Part shown: one piece after another, positions 1 to 10,880 of the stretch
How positions within the stretch are numbered: the first letter of the stretch is position 1
How the letters are laid out: each line of letters begins with the position of its first letter
Assembly: GCA_030549175.1 (NCBI GenBank)
Contig: JAUKUA010000004.1
Coordinates: 5,580,001-5,644,000 of the forward strand
Length of the DNA stretch: 64,000 bases
Reading direction: 5' to 3'
Origin: Lasiosphaeris hirsuta
Taxonomy: Eukaryota; Ascomycota; Sordariomycetes; Sordariales; Lasiosphaeriaceae
Notes under the pieces: model-generated
Told to the model about the DNA's origin: nothing
The model's input: only the letters and a program-made list of their open reading frames with translations
Database searches by the model: none
Made by a program: the position numbers and the translations under genes

Positions 1-910
1 CTTTCAAATTATGGACCTTCCCACTATCGTTAACATTCCTTTAGAAGACCTAGAACCTAACGTTCTCCGGAGTCTAGCTTCAGTAGTGACAGATGACCAC
101 GACCCCCGTGTGTAAGTCACGAAGGGAACCGTTACTGTGACAGCCGATAAGGGATCGACCTAATAACATTATGGCTAACGTAAGTACTAAGGATATAAAG
201 GAACACCTACAGCGATAGATACTATACCGCTAGAGCTGTATAGATAAGTATTAATACCGGCCGTGGACCGACGTATGATAGGCCGGCTTTACCTAGCTTG
301 TAGCCACTGATTTGTAAGGCGTAAGAGACGGGTAGCTAGAAAGGAGATTCGGGACTAACAAGCGGCTGGGAGGATCCTTTAGATATTTTAGTATCCTTAT
401 ATCTTATACATAGCCTTCTATAAAAAAACCGGTACGCCGCGATGGATCCTCGAGAGGAAGAAGCTCCCTAGTTCTCTTTAGACAAACCTAGAAAGATTAT
501 CAACTGAACTTCAATGAAGCTAAGGGGTAACACAACCTTATAAACCCTTCTATTTCCCTTGACTTATAACTACGAAGTATTATATCTTATCTTTTGTTAG
601 ATCATTCTATCTCTCTGAACCTCCTTCTCCCTAGCTCTCCACCACTTTACATTACGACAGTTAACTCCCTTACCGTTCTTTTCCAAACCTCTGAATCGGA
701 CCTTACGCTTATTAGCCTTATGAAGATCAAGTCCCTAAGTTCGTCGTGTGAAAGCTCTGAACTAGACTAATAGCAATTGTCAGGGTGGTTCGTTAAACGG
801 TTAAGTCGAGAGTTAGGAAATGGTTAAAGCTCTACAGTCTGATTCCTCATTTTGATATCTCACCTTGTGGTTGTCACACCCCAAACCTTCGTGGGCTGGC
901 CTGTGTCACA
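1..910 (+). repeat. Gypsy-A long terminal repeat, 3' part
   Basis: This stretch matches the last 900 or so bases of the 1328-bp LTR seen complete at 23369-24696 and 30779-32106. It ends in the same terminal sequence, CTGTGTCACA. The 5' part lies before the window. It is less mutated than the copies in the middle of the window: the C-rich end CACACCCCA is kept, whereas other copies show T in those places. No internal retrotransposon sequence follows it, so it is a solo or truncated LTR. Confidence 0.85.
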
Positions 911-2035
911 TAGATTATATTAATTATGGCTTCGGGAACGGTAGTTGTAACTAGCGACTATAAGACTTAGCTACTAAGGTCGATAGTATAATTAAGTTTT
1001 TATAATTTGGTAATATATTTGTTTATATCCTTATTATATATTAAGGCCTTTATAACCTCGTAGTCCTTAGCTCTACGTACGAGGTTATAAAAACGCTTAA
1101 TAATAATGGTAGCGTAGTTATTCTATTGATCTACTAAGCTAAGCTTTTTGATCTACGAACCCTTCTTTTGATACTATTCAAAGACAGTACCTTTTATAAG
1201 GGTACTAACAAAGCTAATCTTAGCTCTGTCATCAAAGAAGCTTCACTTGTAGATACTAAAGTATTCCTTAATGGAATGTTACCAGGTTTCAAACTTAGCC
1301 TTATCCTTCCTATTATACTTCTTAGGTTTCGCCATAGTTATAGCAATACCTTAACTACAGGAGTTACGAATTGTAATAACGTATTTATATATTACTGTCT
1401 AGTTTATATAGATAAGATCGAGAAAAACTACTATAGAGTTAAGAGGAGGTTATAGTAATAGGCGTTGAGAGCTCGGACCCAGAGGTCTTAAGAGTCCTAA
1501 GAGTCCTCTCGAGAGACTAGGTAGTCTACTAGGGGGTCCTCTTAAGGAACTAAGTAGTTTGCTAGGGGGTTCTTCTAGAGGTAAATTACCTCTAGGTAGG
1601 GAACTTCGACAATTAAGATCGTTACCTAAGTCGCTGTTATTACTACTACTCGGGGACGGCGGTAACGTAGCGGCCCTCGAGTAGTTACTAGGAGATGAAT
1701 TTCTTCCTTCTCCTTTACTTCTTATCTTAACATCAGAGTCCTATATACTATCGAGCTGCGTTCGGATAGATATTAGTTATAAAAAAAGATAATATAAAGA
1801 ATATAAGGGTAATTAGAGCCCTATTTGTTAGTTATTTCATGTAATCTACGTCTATGTAACTTTGATTGTTGTTCTGCTGTTCTAGCCTTAACCCTTACTT
1901 TTGTGTTTTTTCATAGTTTAAGACGCCTGACCTAAGATAACTTGTCGACGCCGGCTACAGCTTCTAGCGTTAGCTAGCTTAGCCTAAAGGCTAATAATAG
2001 AGACTAGGTAATAGCATCCTCTTCACTGATAAGCT
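911..2035. other. Decayed AT-rich sequence, no recognisable gene
   Basis: The stretch lies between the LTR end and the transporter pseudogene. It holds a short open frame (1168-1455) that I do not recognise. Around 1500-1600 there is a weak internal repeat built on CTAGGGGGTCCT / CTAGGGGGTTCT. Base composition moves from AT-rich towards normal. Some of it may be the damaged promoter of the following pseudogene, but nothing specific can be named. Confidence 0.5.
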
Positions 2036-3021
2036 ATGAAACGGCTAATAAGACTGGAAAACCTAACGGCTTCTTTAAGACTATCTATCCCTTTACGGCG
2101 AGACCTAGCCCCTGTCGACTTAGATACGGATGCTATCATTGCAGATAGAAGCTATACTAAAACCGGTGTCATTAGGGTCGAGGCCTTTAACAAGGTCTTA
2201 TACCGGTTAGGTAAGTCTAGTAAGATATTACTCTGGCTACTAGGTATTTCCATCGGCCTGACCATATTTGCCTATCCTCTTAATTAGGGCATCACCTCTA
2301 GCATCTTCACTACCATGGCTAGTTCCACGTTCGGGCAGCATAGCTCGCTTACGGCCGTCAGTACCGCTAGCTAAATCATCCGGGCCGTTGGTAAGCCTTT
2401 CATTGGCAAGCTAGCGACATCACCTCGCGTCCTACCACCTACGTTATCATCCTCGTCTTTCACGTCATTGGCTTTGCCGTCGCGGCCAGCGTAAGTACCT
2501 TTGCGGCCTATGCGGTCGAAATCTGCTTCACCTCGGTCGGTAAATTCGGACTGGTCTTACTAAGCAATATTCTCGTCGGTGACCTGATACCGCTGCAGTG
2601 GCGAGGCTTCTTCCGTGCCGCCATGTCGATCCCCTTCGTTATCGCCGTACCCGTTAACGGCTTTATTACTGAGGTCTTTGTCGGCAACTGGCGATGGGGC
2701 TTGGGCATGTTTGCTATCCTCGTGCCTATCTTGCTTCTACCTACTATATTCATATTATATTCGATGTAGCGGCGAGGGGGGAAGTTGAGCATGGTCACGA
2801 TGGCCGCTTCGAAGCGCCTGAGGGCCGGGGCGGAGGGTGACTTTGAGGAGCCTGCTACCTCGAAGCGTTTTGCCTACTGGATCAAACACCTTCGCCAGGG
2901 TCTGATCGATATCGATATCATCGGACTCACCATTCTCGGTACATCCTTTTCACTCATACTGCTGCCCTTCACGCTCGTAACGGACGTCAATGGCGGTTGG
3001 GCCAAACGCGAGCGTACTTAG
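2036..3021 (+). pseudogene. Siderophore-iron transporter (MFS, SIT/ARN type) pseudogene, N-terminal half
   Basis: Read in pieces, the translation follows the start of a fungal SIT-family siderophore transporter. A leader ending GVIRVEAF leads into the first membrane helix. Then come AVGKPFIGKLA, a TYVIILVFHVIGF helix, the VGDLIPLQWRGF segment, an NWRWG-MFAILVP segment and an LPFTLV helix followed by NGGW. It is broken. There are stops at 2285-2287, about 2372 and after 2764, all TAA or TAG where glutamine (CAA/CAG) is expected. A frameshift lies near 2415-2440. Nothing follows helix 7-8, so the C-terminal half is missing. Members of this family import Fe(III)-siderophore complexes by proton symport at the plasma membrane. 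The stop pattern fits RIP spreading from the adjacent LTR. GC content rises along the gene. Family call is firm from motifs; exact substrate is unknown. Confidence 0.8.
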
Positions 3022-3240
3022 CAAACGATGTTGAGTAGCAGTGCCCAACAATTATCAATGCGCAAAGGCGACAAAATGAAAAGATATGGTATCGTTAAGT
3101 ATCTGATGTCGCTAAATTCGACCAAAATAATCCACACACATAAGATGCAAATTTCCATCCATTTTTCCAGGCATCAAACTCTTTCGGGCTGGTATCATTG
3201 TCGCTCGCTCAACTTCACATCTCTTCCCATCTCCAAGTTC

Positions 3241-5295
3241 TCACACTCTCTCCTCCTTGACATCCGCTCCAGCTTGCTTCTCCGAGTCGGGCATTTGCGC
3301 AGCGGCTTGCGTAGCGGCTTGAGCATCGCCAGTCTTACTTACCGCCGGCTTGTCCTCCGGCTTGTCCTCCGGGATATCCTTGATGGCAATGTGTCCAGAG
3401 CAAGAGCAGTCGTCTTTCTTGCACTGAACCAGCTGAAACAGGTTGTACTCAGGCCCCTTCCTCGGCTTGTTATCATGCACAGGATCAGGTAGAGATTCGC
3501 AACATTTCCAACCTTCTTCCGGTAGACCTTCTCGGCGCTCGTAGATGTTGCGCAGAAGTTGTCCAGCAGAGAGGGCCCCGAAGCGAGCCCACCTGTCATT
3601 GTTTATCTGCGTTGATGGGTGCTTGTGAGCATTGGCGCCGTCGGGATGGCCTGGCTGCGGTGCATGCTCAGCCCGAGGGGCATTGGAGTCTTCAATGGGA
3701 TCATGCTCCACTTCATGTGAGTGCCTCGAGAGCTTCACCCACAGCAGAGTCTTCAGGAGCAGGAATGTCGCCATGAAACTAGCGAGCAAGATGAGTCCGC
3801 TAAGATAGAAGGTTTGGACCCGTGGGCTGGCGACGACAAAGCGATCAGACCCATCCCGAGGCATCGAGTCACTGCCGATGAAAAGATTGGCCTGATTGTC
3901 GTTGGGCTTGAAGAGGGTCGTATCCACGAAGGTGCTCCGAGAACTGACTAGGCTGGCTAGAATCAGCCGTTCCATGTCCTTCAGTACACTCGCTTGTTCC
4001 GCATCAATCACGCCCCTGGTGCTGCTGGGGCTCGTAACAACCGAGGCCAGGGCCGAAAAGCCAGCAACATTCCCAATTGTTTGGACGGCCGGAGAAGCGA
4101 AAGTGGACTCGAGGATGTCAAGTAGCACATCCGGGATTTGTACTCCAGGGGCGTTTCTCAGATCAAATATGTTCCGAAGCGTTTGTCCACGCAATGACCA
4201 TTTGTCCTGCTGCCAGCACGAGAGGACAGGCCTACCTCGCTTTACTCGGAAATTGTAATTGCTTTTCAGAGACTCTGAGTCACTTGTGTTTCGAATCTCG
4301 GTTATGTACCATGGGTCGCTGCCAGCCTGAGGGCTCGATCTATGAGCCGAAGCGATTGATACTGCATATGACACGTTGCCATCTTGTTGGAGTTGAGCCG
4401 TTATGTTTGGGTGCAGCTCAATATTGACCCTGGGAGGAAAGGAAATGGGAGTCCCGTTGAGAGCAACCCAAAAGTTGCCTTTGCCCGATGAGAAGTTTCC
4501 ATCGACGGGCCAGTATTTGTGGTGGTCCCAGTAGGGGTCGGCAGTGTTCACCCAGCTGTACTCAGTCCTGCATGCGCCTTCAACCTCCAATCTCAATTCA
4601 GGCCCATGGGCGAGTCCGAGATCAACGCCAGTGAGCCAGTATGTATAGGCGAGACCAGTGTTTCCATCTCCGGCCACGGGCACTTGTGTGATATCGGCTT
4701 TGGAGCGGGTCTCGGATTTGGCGATCTCGACACTGCTGAGTGCCCTCAAGGCGCTAGCAGCAAAGAGGCTGTGGTAGTAGGCCTTCTGTAGATCGGTCGC
4801 TTGCAACGGAATCTTCGGGTAGTAAAGCTCACTGGCACGCACTGGAGCGAAGTTGCCGATCTGAAGGAGTGGTGGTCCAATAATACCCATCACAATCGCG
4901 ACGACGTAGACAGAGAGGCCAAGAAGGGCAAAGATGAAGCCAAAGGTGAAGTCATACCACTTTGTGCATTCAGTACTGCTCCAGCTATCCATGGTAAATG
5001 CCGAAAACTCCTTGAAGGCTGACCATGGATCGACTGCATTGCACAAGACCACCAGAGCGGCGGATTGCCGACGAGTGACATGGTGCGGCCACGAATAGAG
5101 AACCAAGGCGGCGATGAGCCCCCAGAGCCATGGAAAGATGAGACCAAAGGCGACAGAGATGGCACCATTCATGAACGCGCTGCTCCGTTCGCCAAAGGCA
5201 ACTGCCCACACGGTGCCCTTGTCTGTAGGCAGGTCGAAGGGCTTCAGGTTCACATGAGCGATGCTGGGCGGCGTGACATAGATGTTTTCCGACAT
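3241..5295 (-). CDS. Large membrane protein with glycosylated ectodomain, unknown function
   Basis: This is a single uninterrupted frame of 684 residues starting at the ATG at 5295. I do not recognise a named family. Hydrophobic helices lie at about residues 44-69, 115-141 and 496-519. Between helices 2 and 3 is a region of about 350 residues with five N-glycosylation sequons (NFS, NGT, NIT, NVS, NTS, residues 267-338) and cysteines, so it is probably lumenal or outside the cell. The tail (520-684) is hydrophilic, with a duplicated EDKP motif, a CSC motif and Ala/Gln-rich segments, and is probably cytosolic. The arrangement resembles the hypothetical multi-helix surface proteins common in Pezizomycotina. 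Its 3' end faces the transporter pseudogene about 220 bp away; its 5' end faces the fasciclin gene. Base composition is normal, with no RIP damage. Gene reality is well supported; function is open. Confidence 0.85.
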   Translation of the reverse strand: MSENIYVTPPSIAHVNLKPFDLPTDKGTVWAVAFGERSSAFMNGAISVAFGLIFPWLWGLIAALVLYSWPHHVTRRQSAALVVLCNAVDPWSAFKEFSAFTMDSWSSTECTKWYDFTFGFIFALLGLSVYVVAIVMGIIGPPLLQIGNFAPVRASELYYPKIPLQATDLQKAYYHSLFAASALRALSSVEIAKSETRSKADITQVPVAGDGNTGLAYTYWLTGVDLGLAHGPELRLEVEGACRTEYSWVNTADPYWDHHKYWPVDGNFSSGKGNFWVALNGTPISFPPRVNIELHPNITAQLQQDGNVSYAVSIASAHRSSPQAGSDPWYITEIRNTSDSESLKSNYNFRVKRGRPVLSCWQQDKWSLRGQTLRNIFDLRNAPGVQIPDVLLDILESTFASPAVQTIGNVAGFSALASVVTSPSSTRGVIDAEQASVLKDMERLILASLVSSRSTFVDTTLFKPNDNQANLFIGSDSMPRDGSDRFVVASPRVQTFYLSGLILLASFMATFLLLKTLLWVKLSRHSHEVEHDPIEDSNAPRAEHAPQPGHPDGANAHKHPSTQINNDRWARFGALSAGQLLRNIYERREGLPEEGWKCCESLPDPVHDNKPRKGPEYNLFQLVQCKKDDCSCSGHIAIKDIPEDKPEDKPAVSKTGDAQAATQAAAQMPDSEKQAGADVKEERV

Positions 5296-6885
5296 TTTGG
5301 GCTACTCGGGAGTCTGCATAGGTAATCTCATGTCAGTAAGTCTTTGAACCAAATAGAGACCAGCGGAAGGGGGACTTTACGTGTAATGACCGCAGGGCCT
5401 AGTCACGCGTATGTAGGCAAGACAGCAAAAGACTGCCCACACGCTCGAAGAAAACAAGAATCAACGAGACTCGTCGAAATGGACGTTATGCAGGGAAATA
5501 TGGCTGCGAGCTCGGGGTCTTTGTGATCTAGGGTTTGTGAATTTGTCAAACAAGGAGGGGTGGTCGTTTTGCACACCAGAAATTCCTTGCCCTGACGAGC
5601 ATGCCGGCAATCATGATGGAGGTCCGGGACAGAGGCTGGAGAAAGAACTTGACCCAACATCATTGAAGAGAGGGCAACTGAACAACTGACAGCAAATTGA
5701 CTTTTCCCAGCCGACCACCCTTCCTGGTTGTGCGCTCATGAGGCTGCTGAGTTGGACTTCAAGTCCGGATTGGCGGAGATGAGCTTACCACATGAACAAG
5801 AGTTGACAAGTCATTGTAGGGAGCTTCTTGGCCACGGCAGCCAATTGGTTCCGACCTCTGTCGTCCACTTCGAGGTTTGGGCGTGGGCTTGGGGAGTTGG
5901 CTATCCGTCTGCATTTACCGCCAATCGGGAGTGTTGCCTGGCCGAGAAGGCAGTACTGGTCGCCAGTCGCCGATGGCTGGCCAAATCTGTGATTGGCTTG
6001 GAGGATGCCGGAGTGTGTAACTTCGGGATCCAAGTCACTTGCCTTGTCACATTTGTGTGACTTTTTGCCCCAGGAATGATCTGTAATCGCTGCGGCCCAA
6101 AGCCATCAGGCCGCGGTAGGCCGCATTCAGTCGCCATCACCCCCGCGAATGCTTGGTCGACGGCGAGGCTCTCGATGGATCGAGGCTATCGTGCTCCCAA
6201 ACCTTGACTGCAAGCACTTGTCCACGACATATGTAGACAAATGAGGAGAGAACAAAGCGCTTTGCGCGGATGTGTTCTGGTGTGGAGCTCCGGTGGGGGG
6301 GCAACAGACAAGCGGCAGAGATGCAGTTGGCATGAAGTGGGCACCGGTCCCCAGACCAGGCAAGAGCGAATTGATCTGATGGAAGGTACGAGATGAAAGC
6401 TTGAAGTCACTGACCAGCCAAGGCAATCGCCATCGAGTCTTGGCCTTTCCCGAGCTGACCAACACTCCGTGGTCCACGTAGCTTTTCTCGTGCCGTCTGG
6501 ACCGGCTTCGCGGCTCTGCAGCATGCATTCCAACTTGGGTCGCCGATTCTCGGCAGCCCCGCCAGCAGGCCTGGTCCTGGTATGGAAGTGATTGAGCATG
6601 CCCAGTTTCCGATGCCCATACAGACATTTCAGCACAATCACGCGAGATCAGAGACCACAACGAACTCCAGAAAGCTTGCTCGGAGCCGCACAACTCGGTT
6701 GCACAGGACTCGGACTTAACCCACGGGTCAGCTCTCCAACTCACAGATATTATGCCCATCGCTGGCGGTTCAAATTCTTTCTTAGTCGAGCTGTCCATCA
6801 CCTCCCCTCTCCTTCAAATACCTACTGAGCTTACACCGAAGCCGGAAAGACAAGACGTCCCTTTTGGGACTCCCTGTTGCCCAGA
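5296..6885. other. Shared upstream region between two divergent genes
   Basis: This 1.6-kb interval separates the start of the membrane-protein gene (minus) from the start of the fasciclin gene (plus). Open frames in it are short, overlap on both strands and show no domain I recognise. It presumably carries both promoters. A pyrimidine-rich stretch (CCTCCCCTCTCCTTC) lies about 85 bp upstream of the fasciclin ATG, as is common in fungal promoters lacking a TATA box. Confidence 0.5.
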
Positions 6886-8071
6886 ATGTCGGGCAAGCTT
6901 CAGCTCATTACTGCTCTCCTTCTCCTCCAAATTAGCCCAGTTCTCTCGCAGTCTGCATCTTTGTTGGAAGTCCTCCGGAGGGAGGGCTTCACAGAATTTG
7001 CTTCGCTTCTGGAGGGCCCGAGTGGCGCCGACATCCTGAACGCCGGGCCAAACCTCATTGTTTATGCCCCAACGAATGCCGCCTTCCTCGAGGATGACAT
7101 TTTCGGCCTCACTCGGCGCACCACAGATGATGCTCAGGCCAAGATCCAGGTCGCCGACGGCACCTCTGACAGCGGAGACAAGCAGAAAAGAGCCAAGAGT
7201 ACCTGTACGGCCGATCCCGGCTCCGAGGTTTTCGTGACCCTCTTGGACGACCCCGAGTTTGTGAACCTTGGCCCTGGTCAAAATGCCAGAATTGTCCAGA
7301 AGAACGTCCCCAATGCCGCGCTTCCCACTGTACTCACCGGCCGAGGTGCTACTGTGAAGGTCACTGGGCTGGACATCCCCTATAACAACGGCGTCATCCG
7401 TCCCGTTTCGGGGTACGTACCTATCCTCTCACTGAGCTCGAAATATCACTAACATCTTCATCCTAAAGCGTCTTCACCCTTCCTTATCTCCTCTCCGAAA
7501 CCCTCCCATTCCTCGGTGCCGACAAGACTCTCGCTGCTCTCCAAAGCACAGGCCTTCTTGCCGAGCTCAATAACCGCACGAGCATCACATTTCTGGCACC
7601 CGATGACACGGTCATCAACGGCCTGTCGGACACGGAACTCGTCAATGTTCTCCGCCAACACGTCATCCTCGGGCTGCCAGTCTACACCCCTCTGATTGTC
7701 GATGGCGCCGTTTACACGACGCTTGCTGGCACCAACGTCACAGCCTCAGTGCGGGGTCCCGATTTCTTCATTGGCGGGGCACGCATCCTTGCTGGGGACA
7801 CTATCATCAAGAACGGTGTTGTCCATACCGCCGACCGCGTAAGTACCATAGTCTTCAAGTGATATCTACCTAGTGAGCAGCTTGCTGACGATGCTCATCC
7901 CCACAGCTCATCAGGACAGGTACCAGCATATCGCCCCCGACCACCACGGGTGGTTCACCCACCAGTCCGGTCGTTACCGGTGCCGCCGATGCCGCCGGTT
8001 CCGTCAAGCCGCTGTATTGCCTCTCCGCCGCACTGGGATTCGTGACCGTGGCTAGGCATTTCTTCTCCTAG
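6886..8071 (+). CDS. Fasciclin (FAS1) domain cell-surface protein, probable GPI anchor
   Basis: Three exons are inferred: 6886-7412, 7469-7838 and 7907-8071, giving 353 residues. Intron 1 (56 bp) runs GTACGT to CTAAAG with a CACTAAC branch site. Intron 2 (68 bp) runs GTAAGT to CCACAG. Both joins keep the frame. The ATG at 6886 is chosen because it starts a clear signal peptide (residues 1-22, leucine-rich, ending VLSQS). FAS1 domain 1 is about residues 23-175 (IVYAPTNAAF motif). FAS1 domain 2 is about 178-300 (ITFLAPDDT motif, then an RQHVILG segment). A Thr/Pro/Ser-rich linker (302-330) and a short hydrophobic C-terminus (338-353) suggest GPI anchoring. FAS1 proteins act in adhesion and wall or surface organisation. 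Two potential N-glycosylation sites (NRT, NVT) fit a secreted route. Exon structure is my inference. Confidence 0.9.
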
Positions 8072-9099
8072 AGGTAATGTGTTGGCTGGGCTTCACTTGT
8101 GCTTGTTGCCAAGAGGACATCTTTAGGGGATCTCCTTTGTTTTGGAAATGCTAGATTGGGTATCACTGGACGATGCATGGAAGTATGATACGATCAGAGC
8201 CCTCGCGAGGGTCATCTCCACCACGTTTAAAATTCTTGGACGTCTGTTAGCCATTGCCGTAAGGAAGTAGTTTGGATAATTCGATTGGCACTTAATTCTC
8301 ATTCATTCATCGCAACCATTCGCAGCCGTTCAGTCGGGTCAAGCTTGTTGGCATTTTGGTTGTCTCTAAAGCCCCTTGCAAGGCGGGAAACGTCCGCGGG
8401 CGGGGGCGGCTCAACCCGCTGACAAGGACAAGGCCTCCAGCCACCAGCCAATCAGCATGCCAGCTAGAGGAGGCGACAACTGCCGAGCCCCGAGGAAACA
8501 TGACATCACCAAAGATACGCCGGACTGGAGAGACGTGGATGCAGCGGCCGAGAATGCAAAAGGAAAATTTTATGAGTGGGCCAATGGCTTACATGTAATG
8601 CTAATGCCGGCTTGGTGGATCTGCGACGCTGGCACCACACCCCGCGGCGGTCGCTGAGAGCCGCCTGGTGGTGGTCGCGACTGCATCGATCAACCGCCTG
8701 CCGCGTCGGAAGGCGAAATGTAGCTGTTCAATAGAGAGCGTCAGCAAAAGATTCGAAATGATCTGTAAATTCCTCTCTCCCAATGGAAGGCACGACCAAG
8801 TGCCTACAAACTCCCACTTTTGCCTTGCCTTGGCTGCTTGTTTCCGCTGATTCCTCACCTGTTGCAAGGCAAAACGCGTTGCCAACAGGTAGACGGCGCA
8901 CTTCCCTACACCTCCCGTGTCCAGTCCGTTGAGTGTACTCTACGTCATAGAGCAGAGTGGTACTTCATGAAGGAGAGGCGGCTGCCGCGGCGGAGAGCCT
9001 TCTGGTAACTTGGAGGAACTAGGGAATGTGCCGGCCTTCGGCCAGTGTCAGTTGGATCCGCGGATAGTAGGATTTAAGTAGAAAAAATGGATTTTTAGC
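8072..9099. other. Intergenic, no gene seen
   Basis: This is the 3' flank of the fasciclin gene up to the edge of the transposon block. Frames are short and overlapping with no recognisable domain. Composition stays mixed until about 9060, where A/T runs begin. Confidence 0.5.
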
Positions 9100-9929
9100 A
9101 ATTGCAGGCCCAATTACAGGCCCAGGCCAGCCACAACGCAGTTAACTCCATTATTTTGCCTAATAAAAATTTCCCTTCACACATCACACACTTCCCAGCA
9201 TTCCGCAGCCACCCGCCACACCGATTGACACAGCCACCGTGGCCTATTACAGTCAGTTACAAAGCATTGTCGCAAGTAGTAAGTACAATTGGAGACGCGC
9301 TACCAATTTTCCGGGCCCTTCAGCGGGTATTTACAGTGCGCTGACCGATTTTTGCTCGCAGTGGCAGATAGCGATCAGCCCATTGAGGGGACCCAGTATC
9401 CCGTTCCAGACCTTACCACCGGTACCGTTAGCGATACCATTTTGGTTACGGCCAATCCCAATGACGTCTTGGCGATTACGACGCCCGCAAAGGTAGCTGA
9501 ATAGGTTAACACGGTAGGCGGAGACGGTAGCGGCAGTCCCAGCACGTACCGTAGATTGATTGTTTAAGAACCCGACCACCGCGTTTGACGGTTTGACTGC
9601 CTAGGAAACGCGTAGTCAGGCCGTTACGGAGGCTTCCGGCGTCTCGCAGTCGCCCAGTAAGGGCAGAAAACCTGGAATAAACATCCGGAAAATTCCATTA
9701 CTTGGAGCGCTGCTGTTACGGCTATCAAAGCTACGCCGGGCCTAAATAACAGCGGTCTTTTGGCTAACCTAATAGTAAATGTAAGTATATTATAAACCCA
9801 CAAACTACCGCTTTAATTTGCTAACTAAGTAATAGGAAAAGGTTATCAGACGTACTACGGTTGTCCGCGTAGAAACCAACGGTACCTCTAAGACGATTAA
9901 TTACCAACAGGTTGTAAACTTTGAGGCTA
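9100..9929 (+). pseudogene. Relic of an intron-containing gene, truncated by an LTR
   Basis: The region reads as an exon/intron gene that has decayed lightly. A probable intron starts GTAAGT at about 9280 and ends CTCGCAG at about 9361, with a GCTGACC branch site. The next exon has a continuous frame (motifs DTILVTANPNDVLAITTP and GGDGSGSPSTYR) broken only by TAG and TAA at likely glutamine codons and one TGA. A second likely intron starts GTAAGT at about 9781 and ends AATAG at about 9835, with a GCTAACT branch site. The frame then resumes (RTTVVRVETNGTSK) until a Gypsy-A LTR start (TGTTACAC) cuts it at 9930. I do not recognise the protein family. Spliceosomal introns argue for a host gene or a captured gene fragment rather than a retroelement. 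Confidence 0.5.
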
Positions 9930-10300
9930 TGTTACACTGGTGGGCTCACCTAGGTCAACAGGGTAAATCATCTCCTTGACCAAGCCACCATAGACACTAG
10001 GACAACGGACCTACAGTAACCCGTTAAGATCCTTACAAGTCAGTATAAAGCCATTATAGCGGTTGCCACAGCATAGCTTAATCCTAGAACACATTCTATC
10101 ACGTAGCTAGTAGCCTTCGGCCCACACACGCAAGTTAACGAATCCTTAGGCATAACCATAGGTTAGGCCGGGACTCCTAGAACCATCCATAAGCCAGAGC
10201 AGCCACACAGTGGGTCTTTCCCACGCTGGGAAACGCCACCAAACTTCAGACTTGTCATGGACGAGCTACTTAACTTAATCATTACGATTGAGGCTGTCAG
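9930..10300 (+). repeat. Gypsy-A LTR, 5' fragment of a diverged copy
   Basis: It begins TGTTACACTGGTGGGCTCACC, as the family LTR does, and can be followed for about 370 bp through the GGGTCT-CCCACGCTGGG segment to GACGAGCTACTTAACTTAATC. Homology then stops. It has more differences from the other copies than they have from each other, so it is an older or separate subfamily. Confidence 0.7.
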
Positions 10301-10379
10301 AAGTACCGCTATTGCACAGAGTGTAATTGCGGCGTCGCTTTTGTCACTTTGGTGCAGTGGTCATTTCTGTCTAACATAT

Positions 10380-10531
10380 ACTACTATATAATAGCAGTGC
10401 ACCCACTAGACTAATTGCCAACAGGCCATCCTTTACAATTTATTTACACTACTATACAATATGTCATATCAGTGTTTATGTAAAGAACCACCAAAGTAAC
10501 GCTTACCAAAGCGGTCTTTTTGACCGTAGCA
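10380..10531 (+). repeat. Gypsy-B LTR, 3' fragment
   Basis: It matches the last 150 bp of the 234-bp Gypsy-B LTR (CTAGACTAATTGCCAACAGG through to TGACCGTAGCA). The first third is absent or too diverged. It ends exactly at the LTR terminus and abuts the LINE fragment. Confidence 0.7.
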
Positions 10532-10880
10532 CTTTCGCTACTACAAGCCTCTCTAGCCCCCTTACATAGGCGGGAATAAGGGCTATGGGCCTTAGCTGCT
10601 TCGTTGTGCCTTTAGGCTTATTTAACTTCGGAAGGAGTACTACCTCAGATTCCTTCTAAGTATCTGGGTAGTGGCCCAAGGTCAGGGCGGCCGTATAAAA
10701 GCTATGGACCAGCCGTACTAGGGCCGAGTAGGTCTTTGTTTCCTTTTCGTTTTCTGGCCTAACGTCTTACTAGGCCGCTTTTAACATGGGCATAGTCACA
10801 CCGTCTAGCTTAAGAGCGGTTATCTTAACACCATTGCCTATAAAGGCCTTGTCCACTTTTTCCTAGTCAAGGCAAAGGCT
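10532..10880 (-). pseudogene. Non-LTR retrotransposon (Tad-like LINE) reverse-transcriptase fragment
   Basis: On the minus strand the translation gives, in order, SFYTAALTLGHYPDT, a W-to-stop, KESEVVLLPKLNKP, and RPIALIPAYVRGLERLVVAK. This is the first conserved block of fungal LINE reverse transcriptases: basic/proline PKPNKP, then the RPI-hxLL...K-hhE motif. Only this block is present. It is cut by the Gypsy-B LTR on one side and by the next LTR-like unit on the other. There are stops in frame, so it is dead. Confidence 0.7.

Noticed and set aside
1168..1455. Small plus-strand gene
   Set aside because: A chance frame in decayed AT-rich sequence; no recognisable content and no introns or conserved context.
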